Shown here in pieces: positions 53,940 through 62,978 of a stretch of DNA of 64,000 nucleotides. The notes beneath the pieces are model-generated. The model had not been told where the DNA came from. It did no database searches and saw only the letters and a list, made by a program, of their open reading frames with translations. The position numbers and the translations under genes are program-made. The stretch is from positions 3,110,001 to 3,174,000 of the forward strand of contig NZ_CP041242.1 of NCBI RefSeq assembly GCF_006547045.1, read 5' to 3'. The stretch is from Lysobacter alkalisoli (GTDB lineage: Bacteria; Pseudomonadota; Gammaproteobacteria; Xanthomonadales; Xanthomonadaceae). The stretch's first letter is position 1, and each line of letters opens with the position of its first letter.

Positions 53940-56732
53940 ATGCTTGAACTCCTGCTAGCCCTGCCGTTCGTATTCGCCCTGTGGGTGATGCTGCACCGTT
54001 CGGCTTCGCGCCGGACCACGGCCTGGCTGGCCGGTGCCGCTCCATTGCTGGGCCTGGGCCTGCTGGCCCTGTTCACGCCACAGGTGCTGCGCGGCGAAAT
54101 CCCGGCATCGGTCCACCCTTGGATGCCACAGCTCGGGCTGATGTTCTCCCTGCGCCTGGACGGCCTGGCATGGATGTTCGCGCTGATGGTGCTGGCGATC
54201 GGCGTGCTGGTGGTGATGTATGCGCGCTACTACCTGAGCGAACGCGAGGATGCACCGAAGTTCTTCGGCTATCTGCTGCTGTTCATGGGCTCGATGCTGG
54301 GCATGGTGCTGGCGGGCAACCTGCTGCTGCTGGCGATCTTCTGGGAGCTGACCTCGATCAGCTCGTTCCTGCTGATCGGCTATTGGTCGCAGAAGAAGGA
54401 GGCGCGCGAAGGCGCGCGGATGGCGTTGACGATCACCGGTGCCGGCGGCCTGGCGCTGCTCGGCGGCGTGATCCTGATCGGCCAGGTGGTTGGCAGCTAC
54501 GAGCTCGACGCGGTACTGGCCGCCGGCGACGCGATCCGCGCCCATGCCTGGTATCCGGCAATCCTCGCTCTGGTGCTGGCCGGCATCTTCACCAAGAGCG
54601 CGCAGTTCCCGTTCCACTTCTGGCTGCCGCACGCGATGGCGGCGCCGACCCCGGTCTCGGCCTACCTGCACTCGGCGACGATGGTGAAGGCCGGCGTGTT
54701 CCTGCTCGCACGCCTGCACCCGGTGCTTGCCGGTACCGACCTGTTCTTCTACGTGGTCACCGCGGTCGGCGCCGCGACCCTGCTGGTCGGAGCGTGGAAC
54801 GCGATCTTCCAGCACGACCTCAAGGGACTGCTCGCCTATTCGACGATCTCGCACCTGGGCCTGATCACGATGCTGTTCGGGCTGTCGACGCCGCTGGCGG
54901 TGGTCGCCGGCCTGTTCCACATCCTCAACCACGCGACCTTCAAGGCCTCGCTGTTCATGGCCGCCGGCATCATCGACCATGAGACCGGCACCCGCGACAT
55001 GCGTCGGCTCGGCAACCTGCGCCGCTACCTGCCGTTCACCAGTGCATTGGCGATCATCGCCACCCTGGCGATGGCCGGCATCCCGCTGCTCAACGGCTTC
55101 CTGTCCAAGGAGATGTTCTTCGCCCTGGCGCTGGAGATCGAGGGCCATGCCGGAGTGCGCACCGCCGCTTCGGTCGTGGCCTTCCTGGCCGGCGTGTTCG
55201 GCGTGGCCTACAGCGTGCGTTTCGTCCACGACACTTTCTTCGGCAGCGGCCCGCGTGCGGTCGATCGCGAGATCCACGAGCCGCCGCGGTTCATGAAGAT
55301 CCCGGTCGAGGTACTGGTGGTGCTGTGCCTGGCGGTCGGCATCGTGCCGGCATGGACGGTCGCGCCGGTGTTGCACGCAGCCGCTACCGGCGTGCTCGGC
55401 GATGCGGTTCCCGACTACAGTCTGGCGATCTGGCATGGGCTGAACCTGCCGTTGATGATGAGCTTGGGTGGCGTGATCGGCGGCATCCTGCTCTACCTCG
55501 GCCTGCGCCGGCTGTTCAACATCCATGCGATCGCCCGGCGGGCGATAGGCCGCCACTTGTTCCGGGTCAACACCCGTGCCTTGCTGGTCAACGCCCGCCG
55601 CTTCACCTTCCACGTCACCGACGGCAGCCTGCAGCGCTCGCTGTGGTGGGTGCTGGTGGCGGTGCTGGCGCTTGCCGGTGCGCCGACGCTGGCGGCGCTT
55701 GCCACCGCTTCGGGTACCAGCCAGCCGATGCCACCGCTCGGATGGGCGATGTGGCTGGTGACGATGGCCGCCACGGTGGCGACCGTGGTGCTGCATCGCA
55801 AGCGTCTGGTGGCCCTGGTGGTGATCGGCGCGGTCGGGCTGGCGGTGAGCATGATGTTCGTGCTGATGTCGGCACCGGACCTGGCCCTGACCCAGTTGCT
55901 GGTGGAGATCGTCACCATCGCGCTGATGCTGCTGGCGCTGAACTACCTGCCGCAGGAATCGGCACCGACCGACAGGCGCATGCGGCGTTGGCGCGACGGC
56001 GTCATCGCGGGCGTGGTCGGGCTCGGCATCGCTGGCCTTGCCTACGCGATGATGACCCGTCCGCTCGACACCATCGCCACCGAATTGCTGGCGCGTTCGC
56101 TGCCCGAGGCCTACGGCAGCAATGTGGTCAACGTGATCCTGGTCGACTTCCGCGGCTTCGACACCTTCGGTGAAATCACCGTGTTCGGTATCGCCGGACT
56201 GGTCGTGCATGCGTTGCTGCGGCGCGCGAGGATTGCCGCCGATGAAGTGATCCCCGGTCCCGCGCATACGTTGCCGATGCCGGCCAACCTCAGCCACCTG
56301 CTGTTCCCACTGGCGCTGGCGGTGTCGATCTACCTGTTCCTGCGCGGCCACAACGCGCCGGGTGGCGGCTTCATCGCCGGCCTGGTGCTGGCGGTGCCAC
56401 TGCTGCTGCAGTACGTACTGCTCGGCTCGAACTACGTCGAGGCACGGCTGGGCTTCGACTACGCGCGCTGCATCGGCCTGGGATTGCTGATCGCGGCGGC
56501 GACCGGCCTGGTGCCGATGCTGATGGGCTACCCGTTCCTGACCAGCGGCCATGTCGGCCTGCAGTTGCCGCTGATCGGTGAAGTGCCCTTGTCCAGCGCG
56601 ATCGGCTTCGACATCGGCGTGTACCTGGTCGTATTCGGTGGCGCGATGCTGATCCTTTCGATGATGGGCACGGTCAAGCCGCCGCGCTCCCCCGCTCCAG
56701 CCCAGCAAGTTCCAGCCCAGGAGGCCGGCTGA
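53940..56732 (+). CDS. mrpA: Mrp-type Na+/H+ antiporter subunit A fused to subunit B
   Basis: 930 residues from ATG 53940 (GGAG five bases upstream). An NuoL-like membrane core (about 1-500: SISSFLLIGYWSQKKEAREG, KSAQFPFHFWLPHAMAAPTP, AYSTISHLGLI) is followed by an MbhE/MnhA-type C-part (DLALTQLLVEIVTIALMLLA). From about 760, an MrpB domain follows (LRGHNAPGGGFIAGLVLAVP). The A-B fusion defines the group 2 Mrp operons (A', C, D, E, F, G). It is the main channel-forming subunit of this multi-protein Na+ or K+/H+ exchanger. Confidence 0.93.
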   Translation: MLELLLALPFVFALWVMLHRSASRRTTAWLAGAAPLLGLGLLALFTPQVLRGEIPASVHPWMPQLGLMFSLRLDGLAWMFALMVLAIGVLVVMYARYYLSEREDAPKFFGYLLLFMGSMLGMVLAGNLLLLAIFWELTSISSFLLIGYWSQKKEAREGARMALTITGAGGLALLGGVILIGQVVGSYELDAVLAAGDAIRAHAWYPAILALVLAGIFTKSAQFPFHFWLPHAMAAPTPVSAYLHSATMVKAGVFLLARLHPVLAGTDLFFYVVTAVGAATLLVGAWNAIFQHDLKGLLAYSTISHLGLITMLFGLSTPLAVVAGLFHILNHATFKASLFMAAGIIDHETGTRDMRRLGNLRRYLPFTSALAIIATLAMAGIPLLNGFLSKEMFFALALEIEGHAGVRTAASVVAFLAGVFGVAYSVRFVHDTFFGSGPRAVDREIHEPPRFMKIPVEVLVVLCLAVGIVPAWTVAPVLHAAATGVLGDAVPDYSLAIWHGLNLPLMMSLGGVIGGILLYLGLRRLFNIHAIARRAIGRHLFRVNTRALLVNARRFTFHVTDGSLQRSLWWVLVAVLALAGAPTLAALATASGTSQPMPPLGWAMWLVTMAATVATVVLHRKRLVALVVIGAVGLAVSMMFVLMSAPDLALTQLLVEIVTIALMLLALNYLPQESAPTDRRMRRWRDGVIAGVVGLGIAGLAYAMMTRPLDTIATELLARSLPEAYGSNVVNVILVDFRGFDTFGEITVFGIAGLVVHALLRRARIAADEVIPGPAHTLPMPANLSHLLFPLALAVSIYLFLRGHNAPGGGFIAGLVLAVPLLLQYVLLGSNYVEARLGFDYARCIGLGLLIAAATGLVPMLMGYPFLTSGHVGLQLPLIGEVPLSSAIGFDIGVYLVVFGGAMLILSMMGTVKPPRSPAPAQQVPAQEAG

Positions 56733-57079
56733 TGGAATTCGCCCTCGCCAGCATCATCGGGGTGCTCACCGCCGCCGGTATCTATCTGCTGCTGCGCTCG
56801 CGCAGCTTCGACGTGATCCTTGGCCTGACCCTGCTTTCCTACGCCACCAACCTGCTGATCTTCTCGGCCGGACGGCTCGCCATCGGCAAGCCGCCGGTGC
56901 TGGTCGATGGCATGGCGCCCACGCTGGCCAACCATACCGACCCATTGCCGCAGGCGCTGGTGCTGACCGCGATCGTGATCGCCTTCGCGATGACCGCGGT
57001 CACCATCGTCATCGCGGTACGCAGCCGTTCCGACAACGGCAGCGACCATGTCGACGCCGGCGGTGAGGGCATGCCGTGA
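56732..57079 (+). CDS. mrpC: Mrp antiporter subunit C (NuoK-like)
   Basis: 115 residues, three membrane segments. LTLLSYATNLLIFSAGRLAI and ADPLPQALVLTAIVIAFAMT-type sequence (here TDPLPQALVLTAIVIAFAMT) are NuoK/MrpC features. The start overlaps the mrpA stop by one base. Second gene of the operon. Confidence 0.94.
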   Translation: MEFALASIIGVLTAAGIYLLLRSRSFDVILGLTLLSYATNLLIFSAGRLAIGKPPVLVDGMAPTLANHTDPLPQALVLTAIVIAFAMTAVTIVIAVRSRSDNGSDHVDAGGEGMP

Positions 57080-58620
57080 TCGAGACGATCGGTACCCATC
57101 TGCCGGTCCTGCCGGTCCTGCTGCCGCTGCTGGCCGGCGCACTGCTGCTGTTGCTGGAACGCCATGGCATCGGCGTCCAGCGCGCGCTCTCCACGGTCGC
57201 GATGGTGGCGCTGCTGGCGACGTCGGCGGCGCTGCTGCGGGCCGCCGATGACGGCACGGTCACGATGTACCTGCTCGGCGATTGGCCGGCACGGCTCGGC
57301 ATCGCCCTGGTCGCCGACCGCACCAGCGCGCTGCTGGTGCTGACCACGACCCTGCTCGCGATCGCCAGCCTGCTGTACGCCTGTGCAGGCTGGGACCGCC
57401 GCGCACTGCACTTCCATGCGCTGTTCCAGCTGCAGCTGGCCGGCCTCAACGGCGCCTTCCTGACCGGCGACCTGTTCAATCTGTTCGTGTTCTTCGAGGT
57501 GATGCTGATCGCCTCCTACGGCCTGCTGCTCAGCGGCGGGCGCGGGCCACGGATGCGCGCCGGCCTGCATTACGTGGTGTTCAACATCACCGCCTCGACC
57601 CTGTTCCTGATCGCGCTGGGCCTGCTGTACGGGATGCTCGGCAGCCTCAACATGGCCGAGCTGGCGTTCCGGATCGGCCAGGCCGACCCTGCCAACCTGC
57701 CGCTGATCCGCGCCGCCTCGGGCATCCTGTTGGTGGTGTTCTGCGCCAAGGCCGCGCTGGTGCCGTTGTACCTGTGGCTGCCCAACGCCTACTCACGTGC
57801 CCCGGCGGCGGTGGCGGCGCTGTTCGCGGTGATGACCAAGGTCGGCGTCTACACGGTGTTGCGCGTATACACCCTGGTATTCGGCAGCGAAGCCGGCGAG
57901 CTGGCCGGCTGGGCCTGGACCTGGCTGCTGCCGGCCGGCCTGCTGACCCTGGTGCTGGCCAGCCTTGGCGCACTGGCGAGCAAATCGCTGCGGATGCTGG
58001 TCGCGTTCCTGGTGATCGCCTCGGCAGCGACGCTGTTCATCGCCGTTTCGCTGGATACCGTGGAAACGGTCTCGGCCGGACTCTACTACCTGGTCCACAG
58101 CACCTTCGTCGCCGGCGCACTGTTTCTGGTCGCCGACCTGGTCCGCCGCCAGCGCGGCGTGGCCGGCGACAACCTCGATGTCGCCGGCCCGCTGCGCCAC
58201 AGCGCCCTGCTCGGGGCGCTGTTCGCGGTGGCCGCGGTGTCGACCTCGGGCATGCCGCCGCTGTCGGGCTTCCTTGGCAAGGTGCTCCTGCTCGAAGCGG
58301 TACCTGCCACCAACGTGGCCTGGGTGTGGTCGATCGTGCTGGTCACCAGCCTGCTGACCGTGGTCGCGCTGGCGCGCACCGCCAGCCAGGTGTTCTGGCG
58401 TGCGCGGCCGTGGCCGGAAACCGCCTCGTCCCCGGCACCGCCACAACCGGCACAGGTCGCCGCAGCGATATTGTTGCTGGGGTACGGTATCGCCATGACC
58501 CTGTTCGGTGGCCCGATCATGCGCTACACCGGCGACGCAGCCGCGCAGCTGCTGGCTCCGGCCGACTACATCAACGCCGCCCACGGGACTGCGCCGCAGC
58601 TGCGGGAGCCGTCGCCATGA
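57076..58620 (+). CDS. mrpD: Mrp antiporter subunit D (NuoN/M-like)
   Basis: 514 residues with about fourteen membrane segments. NuoM/N family motifs: FNLFVFFEVMLIASYGLL with its conserved glutamate, FCAKAALVPLYLWLPNAYSR with its lysine, and VSTSGMPPLSGFLGKVLLLE. GTG start overlapping the mrpC stop as GTGA. It is a second proton-translocating-type subunit of the antiporter. Confidence 0.94.
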   Translation: MIETIGTHLPVLPVLLPLLAGALLLLLERHGIGVQRALSTVAMVALLATSAALLRAADDGTVTMYLLGDWPARLGIALVADRTSALLVLTTTLLAIASLLYACAGWDRRALHFHALFQLQLAGLNGAFLTGDLFNLFVFFEVMLIASYGLLLSGGRGPRMRAGLHYVVFNITASTLFLIALGLLYGMLGSLNMAELAFRIGQADPANLPLIRAASGILLVVFCAKAALVPLYLWLPNAYSRAPAAVAALFAVMTKVGVYTVLRVYTLVFGSEAGELAGWAWTWLLPAGLLTLVLASLGALASKSLRMLVAFLVIASAATLFIAVSLDTVETVSAGLYYLVHSTFVAGALFLVADLVRRQRGVAGDNLDVAGPLRHSALLGALFAVAAVSTSGMPPLSGFLGKVLLLEAVPATNVAWVWSIVLVTSLLTVVALARTASQVFWRARPWPETASSPAPPQPAQVAAAILLLGYGIAMTLFGGPIMRYTGDAAAQLLAPADYINAAHGTAPQLREPSP

Positions 58621-59102
58621 TGCGCCGGCTGTCCTCGCTGCCTCTGAGCCTGGCGGTGTTGCTGCTGTGGCTGCTGCTGGTCGCCGAACTCTCGCCGGGG
58701 CAGGTCGCCCTGGGGGTGGTGCTGGCCCTGCTGCTGCCATGGCTGGCCGGGCTGCTGGAACCCGAGCGCGCCCGCTTCGGCAGCATCCCTGCCTTGATGA
58801 GGCTGCTCCGGCGGGTGCTTTGGGACATGATCCTGTCCAACATCGAGGTCGCCCGTCGCATTCTCGGCCCCGAGCGCGTGCTGACCCCGGGCTTCATCTG
58901 GGTACCGCTGGACCTGACCAGCATCCATGGCATCACCGCCCTGGCCAGCATCATCACCCTGACCCCGGGCACCGTTTCCGCGGAACTGAGCGCCGACCGC
59001 CGTTACCTGCTCGTGCACTGCTTCAACCTCAAGGATGCCGATGCCCAGGTGGCGGAGATCAAGGCCCGCTACGAGTCGCTGCTGAAGGAGATATTCACGT
59101 GA
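58617..59102 (+). CDS. mrpE: Mrp antiporter subunit E
   Basis: 161 residues with two N-terminal membrane segments (SLPLSLAVLLLWLLLVAELS). Typical MrpE sequence follows: WDMILSNIEVARRIL and ASIITLTPGTVSAELS, then LLVHCFNLKDADAQVAEIKA. The ATG overlaps the mrpD stop (ATGA); a second ATG directly follows it. Confidence 0.94.
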   Translation: MMRRLSSLPLSLAVLLLWLLLVAELSPGQVALGVVLALLLPWLAGLLEPERARFGSIPALMRLLRRVLWDMILSNIEVARRILGPERVLTPGFIWVPLDLTSIHGITALASIITLTPGTVSAELSADRRYLLVHCFNLKDADAQVAEIKARYESLLKEIFT

Positions 59103-59389
59103 CCGTCCTCTCCACCTCCGTTCTGAGCCTCGCGGTCAACATCTCCCTCTACATCGTCGCGGTGGCGATGCTGTTCAGCCTGTACCGGCTGCTGGCCGGT
59201 CCCGCCGTGCCGGACCGGATCCTCGCGCTGGACACGCTGTACATCAATGCCATCGCCGCTCTGATTCTGTTCGGCATGTACCTGGGTTCGTCGATCTATT
59301 TCGAGGCGGCGCTGATCATCGCCATGCTCGGCTTCGTCGGCACGGTCATGCTCAGCAAGTACGTGCTGCGCCGTGACATCGTCGAATAG
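59099..59389 (+). CDS. mrpF: Mrp antiporter subunit F
   Basis: 96 residues from a GTG at 59099 that overlaps the mrpE stop. MrpF motif: YRLLAGPAVPDRILALDTLY, then INAIAALILFGMYLGSSIYF. Three membrane segments. Confidence 0.92.
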   Translation: MTVLSTSVLSLAVNISLYIVAVAMLFSLYRLLAGPAVPDRILALDTLYINAIAALILFGMYLGSSIYFEAALIIAMLGFVGTVMLSKYVLRRDIVE

Positions 59390-59400
59390 GAAACCCGCGA

Positions 59401-59742
59401 ATGAACGTCGTGCTCGAGTACCTGCTTGCCGCGCTGCTGCTGATCGGCAGCGGCTTCGTCCTGGTCGGTTCGCTCGGCCTGGTCAAGCTGTCGGATTTCT
59501 TCAAGCGCCTGCATGGCCCGACCAAGGCCAGCACACTCGGCGTGGGCTGCATCCTGGTCGCCTCGATCGGCTGGCACGCCTGGCACGGCGACGGCCTCGG
59601 CCTGCGCGAGATCCTGGTCACCCTGTTCCTGTTCATCACCGCCCCGATCAGCGCCCACCTGATGTCGCTGGCGGCGCTCAAGCTGGGCATGGAACAGCGC
59701 CCCTCCAGGCTGGCGGAAGACGGCGACAACCGCCCCGATTGA
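59401..59742 (+). CDS. mrpG: Mrp antiporter subunit G
   Basis: 113 residues. MrpG/PhaG features: GLVKLSDFFKRLHGPTKAST and EILVTLFLFITAPISAHLM. Three membrane segments. Last gene of the operon, 11 bp after mrpF. Confidence 0.94.
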   Translation: MNVVLEYLLAALLLIGSGFVLVGSLGLVKLSDFFKRLHGPTKASTLGVGCILVASIGWHAWHGDGLGLREILVTLFLFITAPISAHLMSLAALKLGMEQRPSRLAEDGDNRPD

Positions 59743-59944
59743 ACGACTGCCCCGGACGCAAGTCGCTGTTCCAGAACGGAAATCAGCCTCCCGGCGGTTG
59801 GCGCCGCTGCATCGGCGACCGGATGCACAGTTCCTGAAAGACAACCGGTCCGCCGCGGCCATCCGGATCACAATGAGGGTACGATTGATCGTTTAAGTGG
59901 TTTTACCTGAAACCACGCGTGTCCTGCGTACCGCCGTGATACCG

Positions 59945-60508
59945 ATGACGAAAACACCAATCACCTGCCTATGCCTGGTCGCCAGTGGACTGCTGGCCGC
60001 CCTTCCATCCCCTTCCGATGCGGCGTCCGCCAGCGCGGGCCGCAGCAAGGACATCCTCGGCTGGGTCGAATGGGTGGAGGTCGGGCAGGCCCCGCTGCAA
60101 CTCAAGGCCAAGCTCGACACCGGCGCCACCACTTCGTCGCTGACCGCCGATGAAGTCGAAGTGTTCGAGCGGGATGGCAAGCGCCATGTGCGCTTCGTGG
60201 TCCGCGACCCGGCCCGCGACGTCGACCGGACGCTTGAGGCCACCCTGGTCCGCCATGTTCGCATCCGCCGTCATGGTGGCGAGGTCCAGCGACGCCCGGT
60301 GGTCTCGCTGGAAATGTGCCTGGGCACGGTCCGACGCAAGGAAGAGTTCACCCTGATCGACCGCAGCTCGTTCGTGTACCCGGTGCTGGTCGGGCGCAAC
60401 TTCATGAAGGACCACGTGATTGTCGATTCCGGCGCGACCTTCATCCAGCGGCCCGCGTGCGAGAGCGACAAGGCCGAAATCGCCGACACGGGGATGCGCC
60501 CGGCATGA
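59945..60508 (+). CDS. Exported retropepsin-like aspartic protease (COG4067 type)
   Basis: 187 residues from ATG 59945. A signal-peptide-like N-terminus (TCLCLVASGLLAALPSPSDA) precedes DILGWVEWVEVGQAPLQLKA and the retropepsin active-site motif KLDTGATTSSL. The rest matches the RimB/ATP-dependent zinc-protease-like family (VRFVVRD...RPVVSLEMCLGTVRRKEEFT, YPVLVGRNFMKDHVIVDSGATFI). Although sometimes called a zinc protease, the DTGA motif points to an aspartic peptidase. It overlaps the next gene by ATGA and starts a three-gene coupled unit. Substrate unknown. Confidence 0.82.
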   Translation: MTKTPITCLCLVASGLLAALPSPSDAASASAGRSKDILGWVEWVEVGQAPLQLKAKLDTGATTSSLTADEVEVFERDGKRHVRFVVRDPARDVDRTLEATLVRHVRIRRHGGEVQRRPVVSLEMCLGTVRRKEEFTLIDRSSFVYPVLVGRNFMKDHVIVDSGATFIQRPACESDKAEIADTGMRPA

Positions 60509-62034
60509 GGCGCTGGCACCTGCTGGCCCTGGTGGTGCTGCTGGTGGCCACTGCGGTGTCTCTGATCGGCTACAAGACGCGCGTGCTCGGCTATCCGTTG
60601 TCGCCCGCGACCGAGGTGGAAAGCTGGGTCGTCGAGGCGCGGCTGGCGTTCGAGCCGGGCAGCGGACCGGTCAAGGCCGAGATGGCGATCCCGCTCGCAC
60701 CGGTCGGTCATGTGCTGGTCGACGAGAACTTCGTCTCGCGCGGCTATGGCATCCAGACCGAGAGCCGTGACGACAACCGGCTGGCGCTGTGGAGCATCCG
60801 TCGCGCTTCCGGTCCGCAAACCCTCTATTACCGCGCCACGGTGGCCCGCCAGGAAGGTGTGCGCAAGCCACAGGGCGTGCCCGCGCTGGAGCGCGCGCCC
60901 GAATACGGCGACCTGGAAGGCGCTGCAGTCGAGGCGATCCTCGACGAGGTGCGCGGCAAGTCGGCCGACATCGCCACCTTCTCCTCGCTGTTGGTGAGGC
61001 TGCTCGCCAGCCCGGCAGCGGACGGCAATGTGGAACTGCTGCTGCCGAAGCCAGCCTCGCCCGAGGCACGTACCCGTACCGCGATTCAGGTCCTGGCCGG
61101 CGCACGCATCCCGGCAAGGATGGTGCAAGGCATCCGCCTGGGCAGCGGCGCCAGCAACCTGCAGCCGGAGCCGTGGCTGGAGGTCAACAACGGCGACCGC
61201 TGGATTCCGATCAATCCGGCCGACGGCTCGCATGGCTATCCGAAGGACTTCCTGATCTGGTGGCACGGCGACGAGCCGCTGTTCTCGGTCGAACACGCCC
61301 GTCAGCCGCGGCTGCAGTTCTCGGTGACACGATCCCTGGAACCGGCACTGGACATGGTCACCCGCCAGGCCGAACTGGCGCATTCGCCGGTGATGGCGTA
61401 CTCGCTGACCACCTTGCCGGTGCACGTGCAGAACGTCTACCGCGCGCTGCTGCTGATACCGATCGGCATCCTGCTGATCGTGTTCCTGCGCAACGTGGTC
61501 GGGGTGCGGACCTTCGGCACCTTCATGCCGGTGCTGATCTCGCTGGCCTTCCGCGAGACCGACCTCGCCTCCGGCGTGATGCTGTTCTCGATGATCGTGG
61601 TGCTCGGCCTGGCCGTGCGCTTCTACCTGGAGCACCTCAAGCTGCTGCTGGTGCCGCGGCTGGCGGTGGTGGTGATCGTGGTGATCATGCTGATGCTGCT
61701 GGTCAGCCTGCTGGGCTACCGGCTGAACTTCGACGTCGGTCTTTCGGTGGCGCTTTTCCCGATGGTGATCATGGCGATGACCATCGAGCGCATTTCGATC
61801 GTCTGGGAAGAACATGGTCCTGCCGATGCCATCAAGCAGGCGATCGGCAGCCTCGTGGTCGCGATTGCGTGCTATCTGGCGATGTACCACCCGCAGGTGG
61901 AGCACTTCGTGTTCGTGTTCCCGGAAGTATTGCTGATCGTGCTCGCGATCACCCTGCTCCTGGGCCGCTACACCGGCTACCGTCTGAGCGAGTTGCTTCG
62001 CTTCCGCGCATTCGGGGAAGTCGCACGTCGATGA
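60505..62034 (+). CDS. Inactive-transglutaminase / seven-TM membrane protein
   Basis: 509 residues. One N-terminal membrane anchor, then a periplasmic region (about 30-310) with transglutaminase-like features (LAGARIPARMVQGIRLGSG, WLEVNNGDRWIPINPADG), in which the usual cysteine is not seen (TAIQVLAGARIP at the place of the Cys helix). Residues about 315-500 carry seven hydrophobic segments (LLIPIGILLIVFLRN, FFVFPEVLLIVLAITLLLG-like). This is the architecture of the Pfam pair Transglut_i_TM/7TM_transglut. Coupled by ATGA on both sides to the retropepsin and ATP-grasp genes. Confidence 0.8.
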   Translation: MRRWHLLALVVLLVATAVSLIGYKTRVLGYPLSPATEVESWVVEARLAFEPGSGPVKAEMAIPLAPVGHVLVDENFVSRGYGIQTESRDDNRLALWSIRRASGPQTLYYRATVARQEGVRKPQGVPALERAPEYGDLEGAAVEAILDEVRGKSADIATFSSLLVRLLASPAADGNVELLLPKPASPEARTRTAIQVLAGARIPARMVQGIRLGSGASNLQPEPWLEVNNGDRWIPINPADGSHGYPKDFLIWWHGDEPLFSVEHARQPRLQFSVTRSLEPALDMVTRQAELAHSPVMAYSLTTLPVHVQNVYRALLLIPIGILLIVFLRNVVGVRTFGTFMPVLISLAFRETDLASGVMLFSMIVVLGLAVRFYLEHLKLLLVPRLAVVVIVVIMLMLLVSLLGYRLNFDVGLSVALFPMVIMAMTIERISIVWEEHGPADAIKQAIGSLVVAIACYLAMYHPQVEHFVFVFPEVLLIVLAITLLLGRYTGYRLSELLRFRAFGEVARR

Positions 62035-62978
62035 GCTGGTTCGTGCCGCCGTGGAAGTTGCGCGAGGCCGGTGTGCTCAGCCTCAACGCGCGCAACGCGC
62101 TGTACATCGCCGAAGGCAATCCACGCCGGCTGTATCCGCGCGTCGACGACAAACTGCTGACCAAGCAGCTGGCGCTGGACGCCGGCATGGCGGTGCCGGA
62201 CCTGTACGGGGTGGTGTCGAACTACCACGATGCACGGCGCTTCGAACGCATCCTCGATGGCCACGACGACTTCGTCATCAAGCCCGCCCGCGGCGCCGGC
62301 GGCGACGGTATCGTGGTGGTCACCGCCCGGCTCGGCGAGGGCTTCCTGAAAATCAACGGCGCACGCCTGTCCCGCGACGACATCGTCCACCACCTCGGCA
62401 ACATCCTGTCCGGGATGTACAGCTTCGGCGGCCGCCCGGACCAGGCGATGGTCGAGTACCGGGTACAGCCGGACGACGTGTTCGCCGCGATCTCCCACCT
62501 CGGCGTGCCCGACGTGCGGGTGATCGTGCACCGGGGCTTTCCGGTGCTGGCGATGCTGCGTCTGCCGACGCGGGTATCCGGCGGCAAGGCCAACCTGCAC
62601 CAGGGCGCGGTCGGTACCGGCATCGACATCGCCACCGGGCTGACCGCGCATGGCGTCTGGCACGAGGACAGCATCGACCGCCATCCGGACACGATGCAGC
62701 CTCTCAGTGGCATCACGATCCCGGGCTGGCAACGGATTCTGGAACTGTCGGCGCGCGGCTACGAACTGACCGGCCTGGGTTACCTGGGCGTCGACATCGT
62801 GATCGATCGCACCCATGGTCCGCTGATTCTCGAACTCAATGCCCGCCCCGGGCTGTCGATCCAGATCGCCAACCGCCGCGGCCTGCGCAGCCGGCTGGAG
62901 CTGATCGACCGCGAAGGCGGCAAGGATCTCGACTTCGCTGCGCGTGCCGCTTTCGTTCGTGAACGCTTCGCGGCCTAA
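62031..62978 (+). CDS. ATP-grasp alpha-L-glutamate-ligase-like protein
   Basis: 315 residues from ATG 62031. ATP-grasp features: FVIKPARGAGGDGIVVVTAR (glycine-rich ATP loop), VEYRVQPDDVFA, LGVPDVRVIVHRGFPVLAML and the metal site ELNARPGLSIQIANRRGL. Related to RimK ligases that add glutamate to amines. With the retropepsin and transglutaminase-like partners it forms a conserved gene set predicted to modify a peptide or peptidoglycan-type substrate. It ends against the convergent cation antiporter (4-bp overlap). Confidence 0.82.
   Translation: MSWFVPPWKLREAGVLSLNARNALYIAEGNPRRLYPRVDDKLLTKQLALDAGMAVPDLYGVVSNYHDARRFERILDGHDDFVIKPARGAGGDGIVVVTARLGEGFLKINGARLSRDDIVHHLGNILSGMYSFGGRPDQAMVEYRVQPDDVFAAISHLGVPDVRVIVHRGFPVLAMLRLPTRVSGGKANLHQGAVGTGIDIATGLTAHGVWHEDSIDRHPDTMQPLSGITIPGWQRILELSARGYELTGLGYLGVDIVIDRTHGPLILELNARPGLSIQIANRRGLRSRLELIDREGGKDLDFAARAAFVRERFAA

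Noticed and set aside
53955-56708. Long minus-strand open frame opposite mrpA (about 900 codons)
   Set aside because: Same artefact: His/Gln/Arg-rich translation with no motif, fully inside a gene with clear Mrp domains.
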